Shown: positions 1-5,799 of the stretch, piece after piece
Layout: each line of letters starts with the position of its first letter
How positions within the stretch are numbered: the stretch's first letter is position 1
NCBI GenBank assembly: GCA_937965895.1
Contig: CALCKS010000052.1
Coordinates: forward strand, 1-11,506
Reading direction: 5' to 3'
From: an uncultured Campylobacter sp.
GTDB lineage: Bacteria > Campylobacterota > Campylobacteria > Campylobacterales > Campylobacteraceae
DNA length: 11,506 nucleotides
Notes under the pieces: generated by a model
Seen by the model: only the letters and a program-made list of their open reading frames with translations
Databases searched by the model: none
What the model was told of the DNA's origin: nothing
Program-made: the position numbers and the translations under genes

Positions 1-900
1 ACAGCCATTACCTATACCATTTATGAGCAGCCGATTAGTCCGGTATTGGAAAATCCAACATCGGATAAGCCGGTATTGGAAAAACCGAAAGCGGATAATC
101 CGACATCGGAAAATCCAATGCAATTAAATAAAGATATACAAAATACGGATCTATCAAAAAAAGAAGCAATATCGCTTATGCGAGCTTTTATCAATATGGG
201 TTTTAGTGAATATGCAGTAAAAATAAATAGCATCCATACGCTTTATATCCAAGACCAACTAGAGACGATGTTATTAATGTTTGACGACTTCTCAAAAGTA
301 ACCTTTTTCTTAGATATAGACTATGCTTATAAATACCATAAAAGCACTATAATAAATGACTTTGAAAAAACATTAAAGTATTTAAGAGACAATATTAACG
401 AAAATATAACTAAAATCGTATTGTGTGGATCAATAGTCCCTATGCAATCAAAAGAATTTATAAGTTTTGACGGGGACAATGGAGAAAATGATAAAAACAT
501 CATAACCAATCATCTATATGCAGCCTTTATGGAATTAAGAGATAGCCACAAAGAACTGGACTTATATTATAGTGATTACAATATAGACGAAAAAAACGCC
601 CTAACAGATGATAGCCCGATAATCACAAGCTTTTATCCTGTTATAAAATATACTATGAGTAATGCAGATGTTATGGTATATAAGTCAAGCGTTAAAAGAG
701 AATTTAAAAAATACCCGGAAATAGCAAAAGAAATATCTAGTTCAAGTGAATATTTTGGAGCAGAACATTGTCAGGGATGCGGATACATAAAAAAAGCTAT
801 CGATGAGGATATGGGTGGCAAAAATACAGGAAGCCCCGCTACCTGGAAAACAAATATGATGGTACATCATATTACGGTTATGACAAATTTACTAAAATAA
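1..900 (+). CDS. Beta family protein, C-terminal part (5' end outside window)
   Basis: The frame is open from base 1 with no convincing start, so this is the C-terminal 299 codons of a longer protein. The last ~150 residues fit the 'beta protein' family as I remember it. They contain a strand ending in CGS, an acidic YSDY segment, an IKYT segment, a YFGAEHCQGCGYI segment, and a terminal SPATWK...VHHIT block. The molecular function of this family is unknown; members are common in accessory islands and near nuclease-like genes. An insertion of P-x-x-(D/E)-(N/K) pentapeptides lies near residues 14-40 of the visible part, probably in a surface loop. The gene faces the sce7726-family gene tail to tail with a 9-bp overlap. 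The family call is from motif memory and I am fairly sure of it; any defence role is inference from the neighbours. Confidence 0.7.
   Translation, partial: TAITYTIYEQPISPVLENPTSDKPVLEKPKADNPTSENPMQLNKDIQNTDLSKKEAISLMRAFINMGFSEYAVKINSIHTLYIQDQLETMLLMFDDFSKVTFFLDIDYAYKYHKSTIINDFEKTLKYLRDNINENITKIVLCGSIVPMQSKEFISFDGDNGENDKNIITNHLYAAFMELRDSHKELDLYYSDYNIDEKNALTDDSPIITSFYPVIKYTMSNADVMVYKSSVKREFKKYPEIAKEISSSSEYFGAEHCQGCGYIKKAIDEDMGGKNTGSPATWKTNMMVHHITVMTNLLK
40..120 (+). repeat. 15-bp in-frame tandem repeat (pentapeptide units)
   Basis: Five consecutive 15-bp units start at 40, 55, 70, 85 and 100, and a partial sixth starts at 115. Each begins CCG or CCA and ends GGA-(A/T)-A-(A/G/T). They encode PVLEN, PTSDK, PVLEK, PKADN and PTSEN. 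Units 1 and 3 are nearly identical, which also gives a 30-bp period. The unit length is a multiple of three, so copy changes would not break the frame. The reverse strand reads as GFSNT/GLSDV-like pentamers, which I treat as a by-product. Confidence 0.85.
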
Positions 901-1578
901 AAAGTCTTTATGCGATAACCCCATTAAAACCCCCTTTGGTATATCAACGATAGGGGTTACTTTAATATTTTTCGTTTCTTTTTCAAAAACTCTCTTAGGC
1001 ATAAGCTTATCATATTCTTTGTTTTTGATAAGCTCTTTTATGGTATTGCTTTCGTTGCAATACCTTTCTTTTAACCTAATAAGAGTTAAATTTTTTATTT
1101 CTTCATCGGTAAAAAGCTCTTTAAATTTAGATATAGCAGCTTCTAAATGCAGGTTTGAGACATACGGGATACCTCTTAATGCTTTTTTAAATTCTATGCC
1201 CCACCAGTATTTTAGATAAATATCTACGCTCAATTCTTGGGCTTTTGGCTCTTTGATTTTCTCAATCTTTTTGTTATCTATCGTGTATATACCAACATTA
1301 TCGGGTAAAATCATTTTGTCTAAAAATTTACGATCTACAACCACAGATACTTTGTTTGCATATCTTATATATTTTTCTATTTGGTTATCAAGCCTATTAA
1401 GAGTATCTTTTTCGGATTTTATCTCATAGATAGATATTGATCCGTTAAGCGCAAAAATATCGGCTCTTACTTTATCATCAATGCTATCGGCTAATGTTAC
1501 TTCCGGAACAACGACTGCATGCTTCTCGTTTTTATGTAGCCAGTTGATTACTTGTATTTTTATATCTTTTTCGTTCAT
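892..1578 (-). CDS. sce7726-family PD-(D/E)XK nuclease-like protein
   Basis: This 228-aa protein has the nuclease-like core at its N-terminus. E26 lies in a VVPEVTL strand, D40 in a VRADIF strand, and E52-I-K54 in a YEIKSE strand, followed by a helix near NRLDNQIEKYIRYA. That is the order expected for a PD-(D/E)XK fold. The layout and the YEIKSEKDTL block are what I associate with the sce7726 family, whose biochemical activity is not established to my knowledge. The C-terminal ~130 residues are charged and helical and may bind DNA or a partner. The start has a GAGG ribosome site 6-7 bases upstream. It converges on and overlaps the beta-family gene. Members of the two families are frequently neighbours, usually in mobile regions. 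Confidence 0.75.
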   Translation of the reverse strand: MNEKDIKIQVINWLHKNEKHAVVVPEVTLADSIDDKVRADIFALNGSISIYEIKSEKDTLNRLDNQIEKYIRYANKVSVVVDRKFLDKMILPDNVGIYTIDNKKIEKIKEPKAQELSVDIYLKYWWGIEFKKALRGIPYVSNLHLEAAISKFKELFTDEEIKNLTLIRLKERYCNESNTIKELIKNKEYDKLMPKRVFEKETKNIKVTPIVDIPKGVLMGLSHKDFLF

Positions 1579-1597
1579 TCTTGCCTCAATCGAGTGT

Positions 1598-1622
1598 TAT
1601 AATATATGCTTTTTGTTATAAT
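1598..1622 (+). promoter_or_regulatory. Divergent promoter region with duplicated -10 box
   Basis: Between the divergent starts at 1578 and 1652 lie two copies of GTTATAATAT/GTTATAATAA followed by ATGCTT. The TATAAT boxes are at 1598-1603 and 1617-1622, and the second is well placed for the nuclease gene at 1652. The same AT-rich block offers TATTAT on the reverse strand for the gene starting at 1578. No -35 is needed or visible, as is usual in Campylobacter. Confidence 0.55.
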
Positions 1623-1651
1623 AATGCTTAAAATAAGTAGAAATCTTAAAT

Positions 1652-2089
1652 ATGAAGCAAATGTTATTCCTTGTCCTAGCAACCCTCTCACTTCTCGCCC
1701 ACCCAGCCAAAGTCATTAAAATTTCAGACGGCGACACTATCACTGTGCTAAGTGGTAAAGAGCAAACAAAAGTAAGGCTATACGGCATTGATGCTCCAGA
1801 GAAAAAGCAAGACTACGGACAAAAATCAAAGCATTTTTTAGCCAGCCTAATCGCAGGACAAGTAGTAGAAGTAGAGCCAAAGGGTAAAGATAGATATAAA
1901 CGCACGCTAGGCATTATTTACTATAAAGGGCAAGATATAAACGCTCAAATGGTGCTAAATGGCTATGCTTGGGCTTATGTAAAATACTCGAAAATATACG
2001 TAGATCAAGAAAAAACGGCTCGTGAGAATAAGCGAGGGCTTTGGCAGAGTAGCGATCCTACTCCGCCGTGGGTTTTTAGAAAACAATAA
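1652..2089 (+). CDS. Thermonuclease (staphylococcal-nuclease-like), secreted
   Basis: This 145-aa protein carries a short hydrophobic signal sequence (residues 1-16, ending LLAHPAK) and then one complete SNase domain. The catalytic geometry of staphylococcal nuclease is preserved. Calcium-binding candidates are D28 (DGDT) and D47. The catalytic set is R42 (VRLYGIDAPE), E50 and R84 (DRYKRTLG), with the same D-14-R-5-D-3-E spacing as the model enzyme. The C-terminal GYAWAYV and ARENKRGLW blocks are also family hallmarks. It should be a Ca2+-dependent, sugar-nonspecific phosphodiesterase acting in the periplasm or outside the cell. Such genes are common in epsilonproteobacteria and on mobile elements; here it may degrade incoming or environmental DNA. 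The start is the only ATG that gives a signal peptide; the ribosome site is weak. Confidence 0.9.
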   Translation: MKQMLFLVLATLSLLAHPAKVIKISDGDTITVLSGKEQTKVRLYGIDAPEKKQDYGQKSKHFLASLIAGQVVEVEPKGKDRYKRTLGIIYYKGQDINAQMVLNGYAWAYVKYSKIYVDQEKTARENKRGLWQSSDPTPPWVFRKQ

Positions 2090-2135
2090 TACTAATTTTA
2101 TTATAATAACTAATTTACTAAACAAAGGAGACTAT

Positions 2136-2405
2136 ATGGCTTGTCAAAGAGAACATAGATACAACGACGAATTTGCTTTGTTGCCAAACGATCAAGGTGG
2201 AGACGGCCGCCACAAATGCGCGGCGTGTGCATACGAGGCTGGTCTTGAAGCAGGAAGGCGGTTGCAGACATTTTTAAATATTAATTTTAATGATCTAGAA
2301 GAAAGTCAAGCTGGACCCGTAAGACACAAGAGCCCTCACGCAGCATTTGCTTTAGGCTATTTAAGGGGCGTTTTTGAATATTACAATGAGAGTTGCCCCT
2401 TTTGA
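2136..2405 (+). CDS. Small conserved Cys/His protein, putative zinc binder
   Basis: This 89-aa protein is preceded by a strong AAAGGAG site 7 bases before the ATG, which is why I do not use the upstream in-frame extension into the nuclease gene. It has C3, H7, H26, C28 and C31 (HKCAACAYE) plus H64 and H68 (VRHKSPHAAFALGYL), a plausible zinc-binding set. I recall proteins of this pattern (CxxEHRYN..LPND.GG.GRHKCA.CAYE...SQAG.VRHKSPHAA.ALGYL) as small uncharacterised proteins recurring beside restriction genes, but I know no assigned function. It ends exactly where the oppositely oriented nuclease gene ends (2405/2406). A role as an accessory or control protein of the adjacent methyltransferase/nuclease pair is inference. 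Confidence 0.75.
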   Translation: MACQREHRYNDEFALLPNDQGGDGRHKCAACAYEAGLEAGRRLQTFLNINFNDLEESQAGPVRHKSPHAAFALGYLRGVFEYYNESCPF

Positions 2406-2897
2406 CTAAAAATTTATATTCGCCCACCTAATGAACTCAACAAGGTTCATAACTTGGATGATTTTGCCATTGTTTTGGCTTTGATACCGCCTGCTATTGA
2501 CGGCGGTATTTAACCAGTTGATGGCGCCCTGCTTGTAGCCGCCGCCATCAACCAAAATAATAATATGGTTCTCTGGCATTGTCTCAATGCAATTTAAGTA
2601 AAGATATGGGAACTTTTCATCAACACTGCCTGCTGCTTGTTGCCATTTGCACTCTATTCTTATCTCTATATTTCTAGAGGCGCTTTTTAATAAAAACTCC
2701 GTATTCCCCTGATGTCCATAAATGGTGTTATACGGAACGTTTTTTAAAAGTAGCTCGCCCCCGTATAGAGATGGTGATTTTTGCCACTCTCTATACATTA
2801 CCGCCTGAAAGCCTTTGGCCGTCATAGTCGATATAACGGTATGTTCCAAAACATTGCCGGAGCTATTGGCGGCATTACCTTGTGTTCTACCTGGCAT
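2406..2897 (-). CDS. PD-(D/E)XK nuclease, probable restriction partner of Dam
   Basis: This 163-aa protein resembles phage and plasmid PD-(D/E)XK nucleases that begin MPGRTQ. Candidate active-site residues are E18 in the first helix, E67 (GNTEFLL) and E82-C-K84 (IRIECKWQ), followed by Q86/Q87. I chose the ATG at 2897 because the family starts at MPGR. It overlaps the end of the upstream methyltransferase by 11 bp, with GGGGAAG upstream. An alternative in-frame ATG at 2969 would add 24 residues that only re-read the methyltransferase gene. The overlap implies translational coupling, so the pair is best read as a compact type II-like restriction-modification unit. The cut site is unknown; GATC is an inference from the partner. 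Confidence 0.75.
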   Translation of the reverse strand: MPGRTQGNAANSSGNVLEHTVISTMTAKGFQAVMYREWQKSPSLYGGELLLKNVPYNTIYGHQGNTEFLLKSASRNIEIRIECKWQQAAGSVDEKFPYLYLNCIETMPENHIIILVDGGGYKQGAINWLNTAVNSRRYQSQNNGKIIQVMNLVEFIRWANINF

Positions 2898-3693
2898 GAT
2901 ACACCGCCAAAACTTCCCCAGCTCTACTTCTTTTTTCGCCAATACATGAAATATACCTTTGCACCTCAAACTCCTCTATTAGATTAGCTCCACTGTAAAG
3001 GTTTTGCGAGAACTCGTTATTATGGTTTGAGATAATAACTCTTACGCCCTTTTCTCTCAAATTTTGAGCCATATTCATTAGATCTATTTGGTCTTGCTCG
3101 TTAAAGCCGTTCTGTGCATAAGACGTAAAGTTTGACGTTTTAGATAGCGGAATATACGGCGGGTCGCAATATACGACATCGCCCTTTTTTGCACTCACCA
3201 TAGTTTTTCTAAAATCTTGACATAAAAATTTAGCTTTTTTTAGTTTATTTTTAAAATCAATCATTTCATTTTCAGGAAAATATGGCGTCTTGTATCTACC
3301 AAAAGGTACGTTAAAACTGCCCTTGCTATTATATCTACACAGCCCGTTAAACCCATGTCTATTTAAATAAATAAAAAGTGCTGATTTTAATCTTTGGTCT
3401 TTAGTAGAGTTAAATGCTTCCCTAAGCTCATAAAACTTTTCTTGCGTATTGTTCTCTGTAATGAAGAAAGATTTTGAGTATTCAATAAAGCCATTATCGG
3501 CTATCAGTGTTTTGTAAAGCGTTATCAAGTCGTTATTTACGTCGGAGATGACATAGCTTTTTGCGTCCACATTTAAAGATATTGCACAACTGCCAGCAAA
3601 TGGCTCTATAAATCTATTTTCACAATCTATATATTTTTTAACAATATCTTTTATCTGGCTCTTGTTACCTGCCCATTTTAAAAAAGTCTTCAT
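2887..3693 (-). CDS. dam: Dam-family DNA adenine N6-methyltransferase
   Basis: This 268-aa enzyme transfers methyl from S-adenosylmethionine to N6 of adenine. Motifs in order are FLKWAGNK (residues 4-11) and FIEPFAGS (28-35) for the cofactor, the LNRHGFNGLCRYNSKGSF block (110-127) followed by NVPFGRYK, and catalytic DPPY at 177-180. The central block closely resembles that of GATC-specific Dam enzymes, so GATC is the likely target. The ATG at 3693 is preferred over the one at 3705: it has GGAGAAG in front and the family N-terminus MKTFLKWAGNK, and a TATAAT at 3717-3722 (reverse strand) would leave the 3705 ATG almost without leader. It shares a transcript with the overlapping nuclease. It could alternatively be an orphan phage methylase shielding element DNA. 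Confidence 0.92.
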   Translation of the reverse strand: MKTFLKWAGNKSQIKDIVKKYIDCENRFIEPFAGSCAISLNVDAKSYVISDVNNDLITLYKTLIADNGFIEYSKSFFITENNTQEKFYELREAFNSTKDQRLKSALFIYLNRHGFNGLCRYNSKGSFNVPFGRYKTPYFPENEMIDFKNKLKKAKFLCQDFRKTMVSAKKGDVVYCDPPYIPLSKTSNFTSYAQNGFNEQDQIDLMNMAQNLREKGVRVIISNHNNEFSQNLYSGANLIEEFEVQRYISCIGEKRSRAGEVLAVYHAR

Positions 3694-3716
3694 AATCTTC
3701 TCCATAACGTAATAGC

Positions 3717-3722
3717 ATTATA
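3717..3722 (-). promoter_or_regulatory. dam: -10 box of the dam-nuclease transcript
   Basis: Reverse-strand TGTTATAATGC gives a perfect TATAAT about 23 bases upstream of the dam ATG at 3693. Transcription would start near 3710, leaving a ~17-base leader that contains the GGAGA ribosome site. Confidence 0.6.
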
Positions 3723-3856
3723 ACACAAATATTTTTAGCAATTAAATTCTAGCCTACTTTTAAACGCAAACTATTCTTGTTTTTAAAAAATAACATTAAG
3801 TTATCTTTAATATAACCTTTGGGAATATTCTCTTCCCGCCGTGGGAGTGGAGGAAA

Positions 3857-4300
3857 TTAAGATAAATTATTGGTATTATTTTTTAATATTTGCTGTCCTA
3901 TTGGGGTATTAGTTGGCACAAGAGTTTTAGCTCCACACACTGGACAAACATTTTCTTTTTTCCCTATTAGAAAATAAATAATCAACCCCAATCCCATACT
4001 AATAAATATAAAAATTACCCAAAACCATCCTATCGAATACTTTCTTTTAAAATGTGCACCTGTTCTTGAATGGCAAGTGGTGCAAATATAATCTTCGCTA
4101 TTATTGCCATTTGCCTGATTTGTTATACTTGTTGTTTTCTTTTTAAACAAAATTTTTAAAATTAAAAAAAATAAAATAACCCCCAATATTACCTGTATAT
4201 TCTCAACTACACTGCGAAGTTGTTTATTTGTCAAATCACTGTCTGCCCCAAATAGTGCTATTTGTGTTGCAAGCAATAATAAAGCTAATATTCTTTTCAT
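3857..4300 (-). CDS. Membrane protein with split zinc ribbon
   Basis: I do not recognise this 147-aa protein. It has an N-terminal signal-like helix (residues 3-19), a second transmembrane helix at about 36-53, a C73-x2-C76 pair, a third helix at about 92-112, and a C119-x2-C122 pair (CPVCGAK). The two CxxC knuckles could form one zinc ribbon, but they are separated by a membrane-spanning or hairpin segment, which is unusual. The start has an AGGGGG site 6-7 bases upstream and a reverse-strand TATAAT at 4328-4333. It stands alone, divergent from the winged-helix gene. Nothing in the sequence gives a function; the Lys/Asn-rich composition matches its neighbours. Confidence 0.75.
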   Translation of the reverse strand: MKRILALLLLATQIALFGADSDLTNKQLRSVVENIQVILGVILFFLILKILFKKKTTSITNQANGNNSEDYICTTCHSRTGAHFKRKYSIGWFWVIFIFISMGLGLIIYFLIGKKENVCPVCGAKTLVPTNTPIGQQILKNNTNNLS

Positions 4301-4327
4301 GTAATCCCCCTAAAAAATTTAATAGAA

Positions 4328-4407
4328 ATTATACTACAAAAAATATTTTTAATAAGTGTATTTAATATCCACTTTTTTAAGCTTTATTTAAGTGGTATTA
4401 TACTACA
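4328..4407 (-). promoter_or_regulatory. Duplicated TGTAGTATAAT promoter box
   Basis: The 11-mer ATTATACTACA occurs at 4328-4338 and again at 4397-4407. On the reverse strand each copy reads TGTAGTATAAT and so contains a perfect -10 box, the inner one well placed for the gene starting at 4300. The outer copy also offers TATACT on the plus strand, pointing into the structured region that follows. Either a doubled promoter or a regulator site covering the -10 would explain the identity. Confidence 0.45.
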
Positions 4408-4410
4408 CTT

Positions 4411-4577
4411 CTCTCATCAAAACAAAAAAATGTTTTGTAGGCTTCAAGCGTAAGCTGACAGAGTGAGCCTCCTGCGAGTTGCAGGTTAATCACGTTTCAA
4501 TCTGAAGCACCACCGCAGAGGGTGTTAAGCATTCGGAGGCATTTTGCTGATGAATTGCATCTGACGTTTAAAAAACG
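4411..4577 (+). ncRNA. Candidate structured RNA in gene-free stretch
   Basis: The 4301-4665 stretch has no gene but dense complementarity. An early hairpin pairs CAAAACA (4418-4424) with TGTTTTG (4431-4437). A closing stem pairs GCTTCA (4441-4446) with TGAAGC (4503-4508). Inside it are AGC-GTAA-GCT with a GNRA-type loop (4447-4456), and a longer arm GTGA/TCAC (4463-4466, 4490-4493) capped by CCTGC-GAGTT-GCAGG (4471-4485). A CACC/GGTG hairpin (4511-4524) and CGTTT/AAACG (4565-4577) follow. GCCTCC (4467-4472) also matches GGAGGC (4535-4540), a possible pseudoknot. The fold is symmetric between strands, so direction is uncertain; a TATACT at 4399-4404 favours plus. It matches no RNA family I know. 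Confidence 0.45.
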
Positions 4578-4588
4578 ACCATAATTAG

Positions 4589-4616
4589 CCCTGATTTAGG
4601 ATAGTTTTTCACAGGG
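4589..4616. repeat. Inverted repeat CCCTG/CAGGG
   Basis: CCCTG at 4589-4593 pairs with CAGGG at 4612-4616 across an AT-rich loop that contains TTTTTCACA, which loosely resembles a DnaA box. It lies between the structured region and the next promoter. It could end a transcript weakly or be a protein site; there is no strong T-run. Confidence 0.3.
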
Positions 4617-4653
4617 TTATTAATAAAACGAAAAACACTAAAATAAAGTGAGT

Positions 4654-4659
4654 TATAAT
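4654..4659 (+). promoter_or_regulatory. -10 box abutting a start codon (leaderless candidate)
   Basis: A perfect TATAAT lies six bases before the ATG at 4666. If transcription starts the usual ~7 bases downstream, the mRNA would begin at or next to the A of the ATG. No ribosome site precedes either the ATG or the alternative GTG at 4648. Confidence 0.45.
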
Positions 4660-4665
4660 TACGAG

Positions 4666-5064
4666 ATGAAAAATATAGAGTTATTTGATTATTACGCAGG
4701 CATTATATTTTCCGAGCTTATCGACGAGTTTCCGTTGCCTAAAGACATAAAGGCGGTTGATATAGTAAAAAACGATATACATATAGATGAAGTAAATAAA
4801 CATGTAGCTATCGTTTATTACACTTGTCTATGGTTAAAAGAAAATGGCTTTGTAAATTTAGATAACTCTTTTTCATCTTACAAAATGGTTTCAAATGTGA
4901 TCTTGACCGCCAAAGGGCTAGAGATACTTAAACAAACTCCACAAAGCATAGACGGCAAAAGCTTAGGTGATAACCTAAAAGCAGCCGTGCAAACTGGCAA
5001 AGACGAGTTTATAAAACAAGCCGTAAATAAAATTTTCTCACTTTCACTTAATTTAATCTCTTAA
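4666..5064 (+). CDS. Small winged-helix-like protein of unknown function
   Basis: This 132-aa protein begins MKNIELFDYYAG. It continues with a helical region, a LKENGF turn and a VILTAKGLEILKQ segment near residues 77-91, which is the type of helix-wing-helix end seen in small winged-helix proteins. The C-terminus (SIDGKSLGDNLKAAVQ to the end) is amphipathic. I recall similar uncharacterised proteins in phage and plasmid regions, often annotated only as hypothetical. The ATG at 4666 is preferred because the in-frame GTG at 4648 lies upstream of the TATAAT and would extend the protein by only six residues. It is followed at once by the 209-bp inverted-repeat element. DNA binding is plausible but unproven. 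Confidence 0.65.
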   Translation: MKNIELFDYYAGIIFSELIDEFPLPKDIKAVDIVKNDIHIDEVNKHVAIVYYTCLWLKENGFVNLDNSFSSYKMVSNVILTAKGLEILKQTPQSIDGKSLGDNLKAAVQTGKDEFIKQAVNKIFSLSLNLIS

Positions 5065-5273
5065 TTTTTCTAATAAAAGCCTTGCTTGCTTAGAGCGTTT
5101 CGGTTAGCTTAAAGCCTAGAGTTATCACGCCCTTTTTAGTCCAAAACACCATTTTTTGGGCGTTGGACACCCCCGCCCGATTTGTCCGGGGTCTATTATA
5201 TACGCCACCGTGACAAATTGTAACGGTGTGTCATTGTGTTGATTTATGGCGAGCAAGGCTTCTATTAGAAAAA
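5065..5273. repeat. 209-bp structured element with 25-bp terminal inverted repeats
   Basis: The left arm (5065-5089, TTTTTCTAATAAAAGCCTTG...) and right arm (5249-5273) match in 23 of 25 positions when one is inverted; in RNA one mismatch becomes a G-U pair. Inside are GTCCAA/TTGGAC (5139-5144, 5163-5168), the competing ACGCCC/GGGCGT (5127-5132, 5158-5163), a GC-rich CCCCG/CGGGG hairpin near 5170-5191, and CACCGT/ACGGTG (5206-5211, 5223-5228). The element begins directly after the stop of the upstream gene and ends inside the ribosome site of the next ORF. There is no ORF and no target duplication at its edges. It could be a long-stem RNA, a MITE-like element or a DNA replication/transfer site. 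Confidence 0.7.
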
Positions 5274-5283
5274 GGAGCTAGAG

Positions 5284-5373
5284 ATGAGAAAGCTAATTAA
5301 GTTTTTTAGGGTGCTTTTTAGCAACGGCGGCGAGATCAAAAACATCGCCTATTTAAATATCAAAAGGAGTTAA
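5284..5373 (+). CDS. 29-aa basic peptide ORF
   Basis: The ORF begins with ATG six bases after AAGGAG (5272-5277) and encodes MRKLIKFFRVLF followed by SNGGEIKN and a basic end. It is a short cationic amphipathic peptide. The last bases of its frame supply the AGGAG site of the next gene, whose ATG is at 5376, so the two are likely co-translated. It could be a real micro-protein or only a leader that moves ribosomes past the stem ending at 5273. No homologue is known to me. Confidence 0.45.
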   Translation: MRKLIKFFRVLFSNGGEIKNIAYLNIKRS

Positions 5374-5375
5374 AA

Positions 5376-5723
5376 ATGAGTTTGAGCCATGACTTAGCGT
5401 GTGCTGAAAGCGACGTGGCACACATAAATTTAAATCAAGAGTTTGACCCACTAATAAGTGATATTAAAGCTGTATATAACCGCCATTACGACACTTTTAA
5501 AAATGCCCTTGGCGAAAACAGCAACGAAATAGTTGATCTACTTATCGAGCATTGCAGTAAAGACTTTTTCGCTTACGCCGCCTTGGTGTATGTTTTATGC
5601 TCTGAGCTTCAATATAGCAACGAAGCTTTTTTAAGCTACACGACTACTTATAAACAAACACTCAAAAAGCTACGAGAGGAGGCAGAGAAAGATGCGTTAC
5701 TCAACACTAAAGAGGCTTGTTGA
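5376..5723 (+). CDS. 115-aa hypothetical protein upstream of exonuclease
   Basis: This acidic, mostly helical protein has a central hydrophobic stretch (DFFAYAALVYVLCSELQ, residues 56-72) and a charged C-terminus. It has a good AGGAG site six to seven bases before its ATG and leads a tight run of overlapping genes: the 35-aa ORF starts inside its last 32 bases, and that ORF in turn overlaps the RecE-like exonuclease. The context suggests early expression with recombination genes of the element. I do not recognise the family, and the hydrophobic stretch looks more like a buried helix than a membrane anchor. Confidence 0.7.
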   Translation: MSLSHDLACAESDVAHINLNQEFDPLISDIKAVYNRHYDTFKNALGENSNEIVDLLIEHCSKDFFAYAALVYVLCSELQYSNEAFLSYTTTYKQTLKKLREEAEKDALLNTKEAC

Positions 5724-5799
5724 ATTTTATTATGAGCCTGGTATGACTTGGGGAGAGTTTCAAAAAATATTAGAAAGGTTAAAAAATGCTAACAAATAA
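5692..5799 (+). CDS. 35-aa ORF bridging two genes
   Basis: The ORF encodes MRYSTLKRLVEFYYEPGMTW followed by GEFQKILERLKNANK. It has one of the best ribosome sites in the window (GAGGAGG about nine bases upstream), overlaps the previous gene by 32 bases and the exonuclease by 14 bases, and looks like a compact helix-turn-helix micro-protein. The strong site and nested position argue that it is translated. Function is unknown. Confidence 0.5.
   Translation: MRYSTLKRLVEFYYEPGMTWGEFQKILERLKNANK

Noticed and set aside
21..233. Reverse-strand 70-aa ORF reading GFSNT/GLSDV pentamers, resembling a pentapeptide-repeat protein
   Set aside because: It is the complement of the 15-bp repeat in the real gene, has no ribosome site in front, and runs off the window edge.
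1019..1219. Plus-strand 66-aa ORF inside the sce7726 gene
   Set aside because: It lies wholly opposite a well-supported gene with a nuclease motif and shows no ribosome site or family features.
2781..2987. Plus-strand ORF across the dam/nuclease overlap
   Set aside because: Shadow of two genes supported by motifs on the other strand.
4300..4665. CRISPR array, tracrRNA or tRNA in the gene-free stretch
   Set aside because: There are no regularly spaced identical repeats, no cas genes and no cloverleaf with a T-arm; only nested inverted complementarity is present.
5065..5273. Integron attC site or insertion sequence
   Set aside because: The ends do not carry the RYYYAAC/GTTRRRY core of attC, no transposase is inside, and no target duplication flanks the arms.
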